NCBI GenBank assembly: GCA_964035575.1
Contig: OZ037855.1
Location: 1,488,001-1,552,000 of the forward strand
Length of the DNA: 64,000 nt
Direction of reading: 5' to 3'
From: Rhynchopus sp. YZ270_cl-10
Lineage: Eukaryota; Euglenozoa; Diplonemea; Diplonemida; Diplonemidae
This document shows positions 53,385 through 63,840 of this stretch, piece after piece. The notes beneath the pieces are model-generated. The model was not told the origin of the DNA, ran no database searches, and worked only from the letters and a program-made list of their open reading frames with translations. The first letter of the stretch is position 1. Every line of letters begins with the position of its first letter. Position numbers and translations under genes: made by a program.

Positions 53385-53545
53385 CTTTGTTCAGAGGTGA
53401 CTAAGCATAATGAATAACCAATGTTCAAAACATTAAGTAATCTAATCAGACTAAGCATAGTGAGATGATTGATGAACAAACCAAAGAATAACCTAATCAG
53501 ACCAAGCACAGTGAGCCTTAGCCAGGTGAGGCTGAGTAGATAGGG
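53385..53545 (+). repeat. Compound family A cluster
   Basis: Starts GAGGTGACTAAGCATAATG and then carries AATGTTCAAAACATTAAG, AATCAGACTAAGCATAGTG and AATCAGACCAAGCACAGTG in series, ending GAGGCTGAGTAGATAGGGC. The AATGTTCAAAACATTAA...GACTAAGC unit recurs at 56939-57003. Confidence 0.65.
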
Positions 53546-55798
53546 CTTCATCGTACCAGCTTCTTTTTCCTTCCCCCTTTTTTTTGTTTTCCCTCCAAAA
53601 ACTTTTTTACTATTCCTTTTTAGGAAACGGAGCGCGTATGTATGGTCGTGGAAGCTCCATTTTTTATTTCTTTTTTTTTTAAATCTCCCGGGTGTGAAGT
53701 GCCCTCCCTCCCAAAAACCCCCCTGGAACGATCGTTTCACCGTATTTTTTTTTTTTTTTTAGTCAGTCGCGAAACTTCTGGCTACTACCCAAACCTGAAA
53801 CTCCCCAAACCCAAGGCTCCCTCCAGATTTTCTAATTTTTGAAAAATATAAAAAGTAACGTGTTTTCATTATTCTCCCCTCTCCTTTTCCACAAAACAAA
53901 AACAAACACAAAAAAAAGAGAGGAAAGATAGCAAAAAAAAAACGAAACAATAGCTCAAAGCAAACCTATCAAAAACTTCATAAAACATTCATTCGATCCT
54001 CTCTTCTCCTTTTCCCCACCTCTATTCCCTCGACCCTATAAAAACAGAGCAGTTGCGCGGATCGGGCCACTTACTGGGGAAGGGGTCGAATAGAAGGAAG
54101 GGCATCTTCTTTTTAACGTTTAGCTTTATCTAAAGACTCTGTAACTAATAAAACTAAAAGTTACGTATAAGTCACCCTTTTGCTATTGGACCCCTCCCTC
54201 AGTAACCAAAAAAAAGACTACTGTATTTAGCTACTTTTGTTCACCCCTAAAATGTTTTCTTTCAGAAAAAGAAACCCCCTCTCATACAGAAATCTGTTTT
54301 TGTCCCCAGACTGCCCCCCTGTTTTGGATACGGAGTGCCTTTTGTTTTAAATAAAAAGTAATTTATTGCTTTTATCTATTCAAAAAAAATATTTATTTAT
54401 CAAAAACCCCTCATACAGAAAGCAAACTGTGACAAATAAATTAAAAAAAAAACAACGTGTGCTCAGGCCAGAGTTTCTAATTGTCTCATTTTCGTATTTT
54501 CAAGACCAAAAAAAAAAAGGAAAGGGTGCATGTGTTGACCCTCTCAAATACTTTCAATTCTGTTAACTGAAAGTATACGAATCTAATTATTTTCTCAGAG
54601 GACGGGGTGTGTCTTGCAGTTCCTAGCCCCCTTTTTTGGGTGACATTTGGAAGAAACCGAACTAAGACCAATTTTTTTTTGTGCCAAAAAAAAAGAAAAA
54701 AACACACCCCCCCTCCAGTTGGAAAATAAGAAAAATCCTGCCCCCTATTGTTTTGGGATGTGTTGTGGTGGAGACATTGATCTTTTCAAATGTTTTGACA
54801 AATTTGTACTTTTTTTTTTCCCTCTTTTGTTGCACTTTTTTCGACACTTTCTCTACCCACGGCCACTGCACACTGTAGTCGACCGTTCTTCATTTTGCTT
54901 TCACTGAAGTGTTTTTCCCCCAACATACCGCGCCGCACATCCTCATAAACAGTTCTTTTTTTAATACTTTCATAAAGTGCGTCTCGGTCTTCTGAGACAA
55001 CAGGGGTGGGGAAAATGTATATAAAAAAAAACTGCGCGAATTACTTCTACCAATGCGGAGGAGTGAAAATGTGTGTCAGCGCGATTTTTTTTTCACCCTT
55101 TTTCTGCTGTGCTGCTTAAGCACAGGCAAAAGTGGTGGGCTTTTTTTTGTTTTGTTTTACATTATTGCCTTCTTTTTTTGCATGAATACAAACAGTTCTT
55201 TCTTCTTCCTCCTCTTCCTCCTTTATCCAACGTTTTTCCGGTTCTGTACGTAAATAAAATATAGCTCAATTTTGGCTTTGGGCAACATTGAGTACAAGAC
55301 CCTATTCCCCCCTGTGGGCACTGAGGTCCTTTCTCGAGACAACGAAATAAAACATTAGCTAACCAAAAGGGGATTCAAACAAATGCAGTTTTCACGTGTT
55401 TCATTTTTTTGACAGATGAGTGTTGCTTTTCCTCTAAATAGAGTAGAGGCTTTTCAGGAGCACAACAAGATTCTTTTGATCCTTTTTGGTGTCTTTTTAT
55501 TGTAAGCTTTGAAACTGCCCCTTCGTGGTCAGGAGTCTATGCGCAAGCGAGTGGCTTTTCTCTCTTAACAGACCACCCTTTACCACCACCCCACAAGATG
55601 TGAACGGGTTTTCATCCCTTTTTTCGCTTCTCTGTATAAATTGTTTTATTACAAAAAATCCCATTTGTTTTTCCCCCCCCTTTTTTTTTTGTATCAGCCC
55701 TTCCTTCGCCCCCCCCCACCCCCCCCCCCCCAACAACGGGGCGTGCTGCTCTATAGTTTTCCTAAAAAAAAACTACTACCTTTTAAAAAAAAAATGCC
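53546..55798. other. Gene-free, homopolymer-rich region
   Basis: No frame with normal codon use and no recognised element. Frames here are Phe-, Lys- or Pro-rich low complexity. Confidence 0.55.
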
Positions 55799-55860
55799 TG
55801 CGTCCGCCTGATGAACGGTGAGGCGTTTTTGCACCTTTTTCACCTTCTCTTTCTCGTTTC
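55799..55860 (+). repeat. Family D dispersed sequence, copy 2 (partial)
   Basis: GCGTCCGCCTGATGAACGGT, then GAGGCGTTTTTGCACC and TTCACCTTCTC. Similar to 56453-56535 up to the TTCTC block. Confidence 0.5.
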
Positions 55861-56452
55861 TCTCTTTTTCTTCGTCTCGCTTTTGGTTAGGCTGATCTCT
55901 TGTGCTCTTCCAGGGCTGGTGTTGTATGTCCGTCGGAGAAATCAATAACCATTTTTGTATCAAATTTCGCGAGATGTTTTTTCCCCCACCCCCGCTCCTT
56001 TCGCTCGCTTTTCTGTGGTTCATAGAGGGGATACGCTTTCTTGATATCAAATTGGCGCTTTTGAAAAAATAAATTCCTAATTAGCCCGCATCAGATTGCC
56101 CCCACACAAAGTACAACAGCAAGCAAAAAAAAAAAACTAAAATGGGTCCTATGAACCGTGAAAGATTCGCTACTATTATTGTTATTTCGCTTTTCAACTT
56201 TCTTTGTTTTTTTTTTTTTTTTTTTTTTTTTTTGGAACAAAAAAAAGTCAAATCGTGAACAATATTTCATGATATTCGTGACCACAAAATCCCAAAACTG
56301 ACAGGTTCCCTGGCAGGTTTTGTGGAACACCAGATATGGCAAGAAAAAATACAAAAAACAAAAAGAGAGAGTCAGGGGCTTCGCGTGTCTCGAGACTCTC
56401 TTTCTCTATGTAGTGATCTTTTTTTTAAACCCCCCTTTTTTTGTCAGTGTCT

Positions 56453-56535
56453 GTGTCCGCCGATATACGGTGAGGCGTTTGCACTTTCAACTTCTCTTTT
56501 TTTTATTGCAGTTCTTTTTGAAACTGCTTTCCCAG
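56453..56535 (+). repeat. Family D dispersed sequence, copy 3
   Basis: TGTGTCCGCCGATATACGGT, then GAGGCGTTTGCACTTTCAAC, then a T-run and AGTTCTTTTTGAAACTGCTT. Shares its second half with 21587-21634. Confidence 0.55.
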
Positions 56536-56638
56536 AAAAACAAAACAAAAAAAAAAACCCAAAAATGTTGCAATTGCATGGTCCCCGAACATAAAAGAAG
56601 CAGTTTTGGGCGATTTGACAACAAAACAAAAAAAAAAA

Positions 56639-56673
56639 ACACTAATACAACCAAGTTTTCAAAAAAAAAAAAA
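56639..56673 (+). repeat. Family B1 element, 3' part only
   Basis: ACACTAATACAACCAAGTTT, then TC and A-run. The 5' half (AGTGGAG...) is missing. Confidence 0.6.
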
Positions 56674-56936
56674 CACACAATGTTCCATAAAACAACAACC
56701 AACGCAGAAGAGATTTCTCTCTCTTTGTTTCCGCTTTTCATCTTTCCCCCTTCTCCCCCTCCCCCCTTCCATAGTGAAGGGAGTTCAAAAACTTTAAGAA
56801 AAACCCCACACAACACACTCATATACAATTTCGTTTATAACGCCCCTCACTTCTTTTTTCCTGTACTTTGTTGCCGTCGCTTAGCGAGTTAGGCGGGGGG
56901 TGTTGATATTAAGGTGCCTAGGCAGACGACAGATTA

Positions 56937-57006
56937 CTTAATGTTCAAAACATTAAAGTAATCTAAACAGACTAAGCAGATGGGGCTTAGGTTCATCTTA
57001 TTTTTT
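56937..57006 (+). repeat. Hairpin-T element (family A), copy 13, with leader
   Basis: AATGTTCAAAACATTAAAG and ACAGACTAAGCAGATGGGG, then CTTAGGTTCATCTTA and T-run. The leader palindrome TGTTCAAAACA is shared with the 53.4-kb cluster. Confidence 0.7.
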
Positions 57007-57571
57007 GTTATTTGCTTTGCGGTGCCTTTCCAGTCTTTTGCAAGAACGGTTTCCCAGTCTATACATAAAGAGTATTTATAGCAAAAAAAAAAAAAAAATT
57101 GTTGAAACAACCAATGATGTGTGCGCTCTCTTGCTGTTCATATGTTTGGTGTAAAGTTTTAAGCTTTTTACTTCTTCTGTTAGAGTCTTGCGTAGAGATT
57201 GTTTGTACCAATGTCATATATAGCCTTATTGCTCGAGGGCACCGTACCATAATTATTGTTGACTGTTGTTGGTGTGGGTGTAGTGTGTTTATGTGCGCCA
57301 CCTGAGTCAGGTGGGAAAGTGCAAGACAACGTTCTTTTGCATCATATCGACACACAACGCAGCAGGTCAAATATAAATACGATATTATCATATAGGTGAC
57401 AGTACATTGCTTTTGCAAAACAGAGAAAAGGAGTTTCCGTTCGCGTTTCTGCAGTTCATCGACCAGTTGGAGGATATATTCGCGTAAATGATACTTTGCG
57501 CAGATTTTCCAGTCTTTTTCCAGGCGGGGGAAGTGTGCGCAAAAAATACCGTTTAAAAAAACAAGAGTTAA

Positions 57572-57634
57572 TGGTGCTTTCGGAAATCAGTCAATGACCT
57601 GTCAGCGACCTGTCAATATCGACCCCTCCCGGAA
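57572..57634. mobile_element. Short TG-family foldback relative, 63 bp
   Basis: TGGTGCTTTCGGAAATCAG, then GACCTGTCAGCGACCTGTC, then CCCCTCCCGGAA. GTTAA flanks it on both sides (57567-57571 and 57635-57639). The right terminus is shorter than in the 46493-46606 copy. Confidence 0.6.
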
Positions 57635-58225
57635 GTTAAAACGCACTGTTGGTACTTCAGAGAAAAGTTCATTTCTGTTTCTTCTTCTTCTGTAGTGCGG
57701 AAAGTGGGGTGGGAGGAATGTTTTAAAAAAAAATCACTCCGGGGTTCGATAACCCACGAAGTGTCTGCGTCCCCAGAGGGCGTTTTGCACACATCCAGCT
57801 TTACCTTTTTTTCCCCCTTAAAATGTGTTGCCTTTATCTGGTGCACTTACCCCTTTTCAAGTTTTTTCTTTTCATTTCATTTCTTTTATTTATTTCTTTT
57901 TGGAAAAAATTCTTTTTTCAAAAGAAAAATCACTTGCGATCACACACACCAAACAATCTCTCTTTTCTCTCTCTCTCTCTTTTCTGTGTTTCTTTTTTCT
58001 CTTTTTCTTTTTCTAAAATCACTACACCAACAAAAGAATAGTGAAGGCGAGTCTGTGACACTAGCCTCTTTTCTAGCCGTTGACATTGTTGCACAGCCTT
58101 CCTCTGTTGGAAAGGCTACGGTCGATATAACAAGGAGAAATATACAAAAGGGTAAGTAGAGGAGGTGTAACCCTCATATTTCTTTGGTCTTGTTACCCTC
58201 GTTCTCTTTGTTCTCTTTATTAAAA

Positions 58226-58260
58226 GGTGACTAAAGCTCATCTTATCAAGTTTCTTTTTT
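58226..58260 (+). repeat. Hairpin-T element (family A), copy 14
   Basis: AGGTGACTAAAGCTCATCTT, then ATCAAGTTTC and T-run. The loop and right stem are collapsed. Confidence 0.5.
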
Positions 58261-58733
58261 CTTTATTCTGTGTTTCTCTGGCTTTAATATATAAAAGGGC
58301 TTGCTCTCTTATGGGCAGCGCTTTCTCACTGTTATCATGTGCGAAATTTCTTTTCAAAAGAAAAAAAAAAAATCATTGTGTTAGTCAACAAAGGCTAATG
58401 CGTAAAAGATGATTTTCAGTATTTTTTTTGATTTTTTTTAAGATAGTGTTTTCATGTCACACAAAGGCACAAACCTATCAGCGTTTTGTTATTATTTTTG
58501 AGATTCTAATGTGCAGGAGAGAGGCACATTCATATTTCAAGTTTGCTTTCTTTTATTTCAACTTATCGCGTGTGTTCTATTACATGGCGCACAGCGTTGA
58601 GGAAAATCAGGGTACAAGATAGGGTGTTTCTGGTTTTGAAAACCAGGGTTTCTCGGTTAGTTTTTCAAATAATCATTAAGGTTCTGAACTGTCCAAAAGT
58701 CAAACCCGGGGGAGACTGTCCTTACCCCAATAA

Positions 58734-59070
58734 TTACCGTAAAAATATTTATTCTGGGCCGGAACAAAACTGGAACACCCCAAAAAATCGTCGATTGTTC
58801 CAGTTTTGTTCCGTACCAGCATTGTTTTGGGGGGGTATCCGTGCCTTGTCAAAAAAAAACGAGGAGTGCGACGAATTTTTTTTTCCCCAAAGATGCACTA
58901 TGCACCTGGGTGGGGTGGGAATGGGGATAAAAATTCTACCCCAACAGAACTGTTCTGGGCCGGAACAAAACTGGGACACCCCAAAAACCCCAAGTGTTCC
59001 AGTTTTGTTCCGGTCCAGTATACTTCTGTCTCAGAATAATTACAGCCCAGAATAAATATTTTTACGGTAA
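58734..59070. mobile_element. Harbinger-like MITE, 337 bp
   Basis: TIR TTACCGTAAAAATATTTATT and complement, with TAA as target duplication on both sides (58731-58733, 59071-59073). Four copies of GGAACAAAACTGG in alternating orientation form two internal hairpins. The 3-bp TAA duplication is typical of PIF/Harbinger. Confidence 0.82.
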
Positions 59071-59647
59071 TAACTTACCGCCTTGTTCCCAGGCGAGTGT
59101 ATAATGTGGAAGTTCAGCGCCGAAGGCGCGCGAATTTTTTCTTTTTTTTTGAAACCAGAACAACCGGGAAACGGTGAGAGAGAAAAAAAATCCCTATCTT
59201 ATACCCTGGGGAAATTCAACAAAATTAAGCGCTATCTAGTCCGAATAGCGAAACCTCATGTTTTCTAAAAGAAAATATTTTATCGCGTGTACCATTTCAT
59301 CTTTTTTTGCACGCGCTCTGTTCTGGCGCATTGTGTTCTTTATTATTTTTTAATTTTTTTGTCAAAATATATTCTCATATATTTTTCCATTGTAAATTTT
59401 GTATTGTTCGAAATTTCTTTAGTAAAACATCTTAACTGCGAATTAAAACTGTACAGAATTTTTAAAAGGGGGTCAGACCAAAAGACCCAAACGTCTCACT
59501 TTTCTGCTTCACTTATGATGGGGTGTGCCCGACAATATCACCCACCCCTTTTTTTTTTTTGGAAAATATTTTTTGTGCAAAATTCTTTCTTGTCAGACTT
59601 GAAGCCCTGGAGGGCCTTCTAGCTATATTTGGACATGAATATTTTTG

Positions 59648-59668
59648 GTGACTAAGCTTGAACAGCAA
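59648..59668 (+). repeat. Hairpin-T element (family A), copy 15 (left half)
   Basis: GGTGACTAAGCTTGAACAGC; only the left half of the consensus is present. Confidence 0.4.
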
Positions 59669-59839
59669 GGCCTTGTCTCAAAAACCGTTTTTATTTCGTG
59701 TGGCACGCGCAAAACTGTTCCCCCCATTCCATCGTTCTCTCCCCACACTCACATATTACTTCGCCCCCACCATTTCCCCCATTTCTCCATAGGTGGCTTC
59801 GTATTTGAGTCTTACGTTCACCTTCCAACCTTTTATTTT

Positions 59840-59910
59840 GTTGTGCTTTCATCCGGATGGCTGGCATCGTACGTGGGTCAGTCGTAGGAGGTGCCTGCAT
59901 CAAACAACTA
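59840..59910 (+). repeat. Family C dispersed element, copy 3
   Basis: TTGTGCTTTCATCCGGATGG, then CTGGCATCGTACGTGGGTCA, then GGAGGTGCCTGCATC. This is the most complete copy, and it ends with AACAACTA as in copy 1 (CAACTA). Confidence 0.75.
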
Positions 59911-60455
59911 CCAACTACCATTTTCTTTTTTTTTTCGAAAACACGTTATTTTTTTATTTTTTTTCAAAATTCCAAAAAAAAAATCCTGAAAAAGGGAGCA
60001 CCTCCCCCCATATATTCTCCTCATCCCCCCCCACCAAGTCGTCACCTGCGATTTGCTTTGCCCAACCCATAAAGCTACCATGGGGTTTCTTTTCTTTTCT
60101 TTTTTTTTTGTTCACAGAACAAAACTTCCCCCTTTTTTTTCCACTTTTTTCCACTTTATTTTTGTTCCAACAACAACGACGACAACAAAAATCACTCAAG
60201 CCCTCCCCCGCGGTGATGCAGGTTTCTGCGGTTCTGACTAGATCATTGGATAGGTTCATGTTTTTTTTTTTTTAATTTTATGGATTTTGTGTGTTTCAGA
60301 GAGAAGAAAAAAATTGTAACGATTTTTGCTCCTGACGTGTATTCAGGAACAGTAAACGAAGTATTGATTTGTATTTTGTTTTAATTGATTTTTCATTTTT
60401 TTTTTTTGTTTATTTCTCAACTCTGCGTGAGAGAAAATCATGAGTTTATTGTCAG

Positions 60456-60502
60456 AGGTGACTCAGTATGAGATCGTCAGATTTCATCTTATAAACTTTT
60501 CT
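60456..60502 (+). repeat. Hairpin-T element (family A), copy 16
   Basis: GAGGTGACTCAGTATGAGAT, then CAGATTTCATCTTATAAACT and T-rich tail. The tail TTCATCTTATAAACTTTT is exactly the consensus. Confidence 0.6.
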
Positions 60503-60881
60503 TTTGTTATTTTGAATCCTCGGTTTTTTTTGTTGTTTTTTATATTCTTTTTTGCGTTTTAAAACATTAGTAAACTGCTGTTTTAGAAAGAGGCGAAAGC
60601 TCAACACAACATTATTTTAAAGTACCAATCTCGAGCAAAGAAAATAAATCAAAACATCACAAAAAGAAAGTTTAAAAAAAAATGCATAAAAATGGAAGGG
60701 GTCAGACCAGCTTCGTGTTCTCACCTCTTGCCATGTTATTGTAAATTTTTCCAAAGCATATTTTTCAAAAAATTTAGAAGATGAAGTTTTTTATTGTACA
60801 GAAACTTGTCTTCGTTTTTTTTTTTCCTTTTGTTTTTTTCATTCTTTTGTCATTGCACTTCAAGGTCTGAACCAAGTGTTT

Positions 60882-60939
60882 GGAGGTGACTAAGCAAACG
60901 AGATCCTTGTTTAGTCATCCGGCAAACATTTTTTTTTGT
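60882..60939 (+). repeat. Hairpin-T element (family A), copy 17
   Basis: GGAGGTGACTAAGCAAACGA, then GATCCTTGTTTAGTCATCCG and a T-run of nine. It is followed 33 bp later by a family B1 copy. Confidence 0.6.
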
Positions 60940-60971
60940 ATGAAAACGATGTTCTCCTTCCAAACAAAAAC

Positions 60972-61027
60972 ACAGTGGAGCTCATCCTCTGCGCGTCTAC
61001 ACTTCTGCAAACCAAGTTTTCAAAAAA
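60972..61027 (+). repeat. Family B1 dispersed element with A-run, copy 5
   Basis: ACAGTGGAGCTCATCCTCTG, then CGCGTCTACACTTCTGCAAA, then CCAAGTTTTC and A-run. AGTG pairs with CACT. Confidence 0.75.
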
Positions 61028-61442
61028 TAAAAGAAATATGAAAACCAATGGGCATTGGTAACACAACGCACCCCCAAGCTCTTTCCTCTATAACACAAGT
61101 ATTGTTTTTTTCCTTTTCACCCACTTTTTTTTTTTTTTGGAGAGCGTGTGGAGTGCAGGTCCCACCTGTATGGTCACTTTGCTGCACCCACCTTGTATAG
61201 TGGGTAGTGCGTTTATTCGGCCCCCTTCAATAATATAGTTAGTGTAGCTTGCTCGATCACAAGGCAGTTGCACGACTCCAAAAGTTTTTTTCAAAAAAAG
61301 AAAAAGAAACCAGCGTCATTCCATCCAAAATAGTGCAAAAAAAAAAATACCGCCTCGACATAGTGTCTGATTTGCACAGTGGGTCACACAATAGTCAATT
61401 CGGTATCTCAAAACGTTTATCTTTTTTTTTTCAAAGGTTTTA

Positions 61443-61492
61443 AGGTGGCTGGCTTAGGTTCACCTAACCATGAAACATTCCTTTTTTTTTGA
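61443..61492 (+). repeat. Hairpin-T element (family A), copy 18
   Basis: AGGTGGCTGGCTTAGGTTCA, then CCTAACCATGAAAC and T-run. Here the stem pairs TTAGGTT with ACCTAA instead, so folding may differ. Confidence 0.5.
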
Positions 61493-61742
61493 TGTGCTGT
61501 GAGGCACATATTTTTCAAGTATTTCTCTTCTTTCCAAAAAAGAACTCACCGAAAACAACAAAACCACAACAACAATATAAAACACACAGTCCTAGTGTTT
61601 TGACACACGAACGAATAAGGGGGCGTTTTTTGGTTTGTAGTCAAAAGTGACAACTGTGACTTACAAACAAACCCCCCCTATGAGGTGCAGACCCAGTAAG
61701 CAGGTCTGAGCAGGTCGGGATTTTACGCAATAATTGATTTTT

Positions 61743-61861
61743 TGGGGAATAGTCAGATTTACCCTACCCTATTTTGAAAAAGTTCATATTTGCCCTAAAA
61801 AAGTTTTTAGGGAAAATCTGAACTTCTTCAAAATAGGGTAGGGTGAAGCAGATTATTCCCC
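61743..61861. mobile_element. Foldback element with 9-bp flanking repeat, 119 bp
   Basis: GGGGAATAGTCAGATTTACC at the left and the mirrored TATTCCCC at the right, with arms CCCTACCCTATTTTGAA / TTCAAAATAGGGTAGGG. TTGATTTTT flanks both sides (61734-61742 and 61862-61870). The 9-bp length suggests a Mutator-like MITE, but the flank is T-rich and weak evidence. Confidence 0.6.
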
Positions 61862-61964
61862 TTGATTTTTAAAGCACCTACGACAAAACGTTCGGGAAAA
61901 AAAAAACTCGCCCCCCCAACCTGGGGTGGCCCGTGGGCGCGGCTGAAATTGTGTTCTTTTTTTT

Positions 61965-62480
61965 CGGAGAAAATCACAAGAGGCGCAACAGAATCACAAA
62001 AAATCTTGTGATTATTTGTGATTTTTTGTGATTTTTTTTTTACTGTCGTGATTATTTGTGACTTTTTGTGATTTTTTTTTTGATTGTTGTGATTTTTGGT
62101 GATGATTTGTGATTTTTGGTGATTTTTTTTTTGATTGTTGTGATTATTTGTGACTTTTTGTGATTATTTGCGATTTTTTTTTTGATTGCCGTGATTATTT
62201 GTGACTTTTTGTGATTATTTTTTTGATTGTTGTGATTTTTGGTGATTATTTGTGATTTTTTGTGATTTTTTTTTTATTGTTGTGATTTTTGGTGATCATT
62301 TGTGATTTTTTGTGATTTTTTTTTTGATTGCCGTGATTATTTGTGACTTTTTGTGATTATTTGTGATTTTTTTTTATTGTTGTGATTTTTGGTGATTATT
62401 TGTGATTTTTTGTGATTTTTTTTTATATTGCCGTGATAATTTACTATTATTTTTTTTGTGATTTTTTGTGATTTTTTTTT
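61965..62480. repeat. Minisatellite of GTGATTTTTTGTGATT type, about 55-bp period
   Basis: Roughly nine irregular units built from TTGTGATTTTTTGTGA, a T-run and GATTGCCGTGATTATTTGTG. A simple repeat of GTGATTNTT on the finer scale. No coding. Confidence 0.85.
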
Positions 62481-62600
62481 TTTATTTTTTTTATTTTTGA
62501 AAAAAAAAAACGCCGTGCCCCCGGGCCACCCCACAACCCCTCCAATTTTCTTTGTTTCATATTCATATTCGCAACTAAACCACCCAAAAAAGGGCATACA

Positions 62601-63023
62601 TGGTGCTATCCGGGGGGCGGCGTTTCACAAAGTTTCACAAATTTTCACAAAATATCACACAATTTCAATCCTATGCACAACGTGTCGCAACGTTTCACAA
62701 CTTTGCACAACTTTTCACAACGTTTCACAACTTTTCACAACGTTTCACAACTTTTCACAACTATATGTTGTGAAAAGTTGTGAAACGTTGTGAAAAGTTG
62801 TGATTTTGTTTGAAATTTTGTGAAAAGTTGTGAAAAGTTGTGATTTTGTTTGAAAATTGTGAAAAGTTGTGAAAAGTTGTGAAAGTTGTGAATAGTTGTG
62901 AAAAGTTGTGAATAGTTGTGAAAAGTTGTGATTTTGATTGAAATTTTGCGAAACTTTGTGAAAAGTTGTGAAAAGTTGTGAATAGTTGTGAAAAGTTGTG
63001 ATTTTGATTGAAATTTTGTGAGC
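62601..63023. mobile_element. Diverged TG-family element with long decamer arms
   Basis: Starts TGGTGCTATCCGGGGGGCGG, like the MITE terminus. Then decamers of TTCACAACNT run forward to about 62762 and their complement GTGAAAAGTTGTGAA runs on to 63023, giving a giant foldback centred at about 62764. No matching right terminus was found, so its end is uncertain. Confidence 0.6.
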
Positions 63024-63521
63024 CCGTTTTTTTATTTTTATCGGGGCTTTCTGAAGGGGGGTTGGGGCATGGGTAGTGGTCACGGTGGGAACACGACAGA
63101 GCTTATTGTAACCACGGGACGCACCGATTTTGACTGAACACGGCTGAGCCCTTCCGCGACAATGTGTGATTTATGGTATGTACTTCCCCAAAACAACTCA
63201 AATGGCTATCAAAGCGCCAACCTCATCAAATCTATACCGTGTCTTATTAATATTGGTACCCCAGAAATAAAGAATACCAAGTACGCAACAACTGCGCAAC
63301 AAGTACGCAAAATGGGGGTGGGCTTCATTTTTACTTTTAGATTACTTTTAGATTTTTTGACAAGGCGCTGGCCCATACAAAGTGCACTGGTGGTGCAGAA
63401 AATGGCTGGGGAATAAACTCTAGATGCTCAAAACAGCCCAATTCTCCCCCCCTTTACGGAGTGACAACTGGTAGAAACACGGTAGAACCACGGGGAATTG
63501 CACACCAATTGATTACATTAT

Positions 63522-63806
63522 TTGGATAATCTTTTAAACAACCACCACCTCTTACAGGTTTCGTGTCCGCGAATCTGCCTACTGTTCTTTTGGATGTACC
63601 AGAAGAAGATGCAGAGACTGAAGCTGCTGGAGGCGATGGAGCCGGCGGACTCGCTGGAAGTAGGAGATGCACAGCACCTTCACAGAGCTGATGTTCAAGC
63701 ATTGACGACGAAGGGTCGTTTGCCCTGGCGTCCTAGTAGTCGTTTGCTGTCTCCCCTGCTGCTGATGGACGGGCTACACACTCTGCACCATCGATACAGC
63801 TCATAA
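63522..63806 (+). other. Possible partial exon, GC-richer frame
   Basis: After CACCTCTTACAG (a plausible 3' splice site ending at 63558) a frame runs to a stop at 63804-63806 with residues RLKLLEAMEPADSLEVGDAQ. Other frames on both strands are also open for part of it. No domain recognised. It may be a gene fragment or GC-rich repeat. Confidence 0.25.
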
Positions 63807-63840
63807 GACCGAGATGCAAGCTAAAAAAACCCTCATGTCT

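Noticed and set aside
57059-57418. 119-codon frame on the minus strand
   Set aside because: No recognisable domain; it ends in a Phe homopolymer produced by an A-run, as do many chance frames here.
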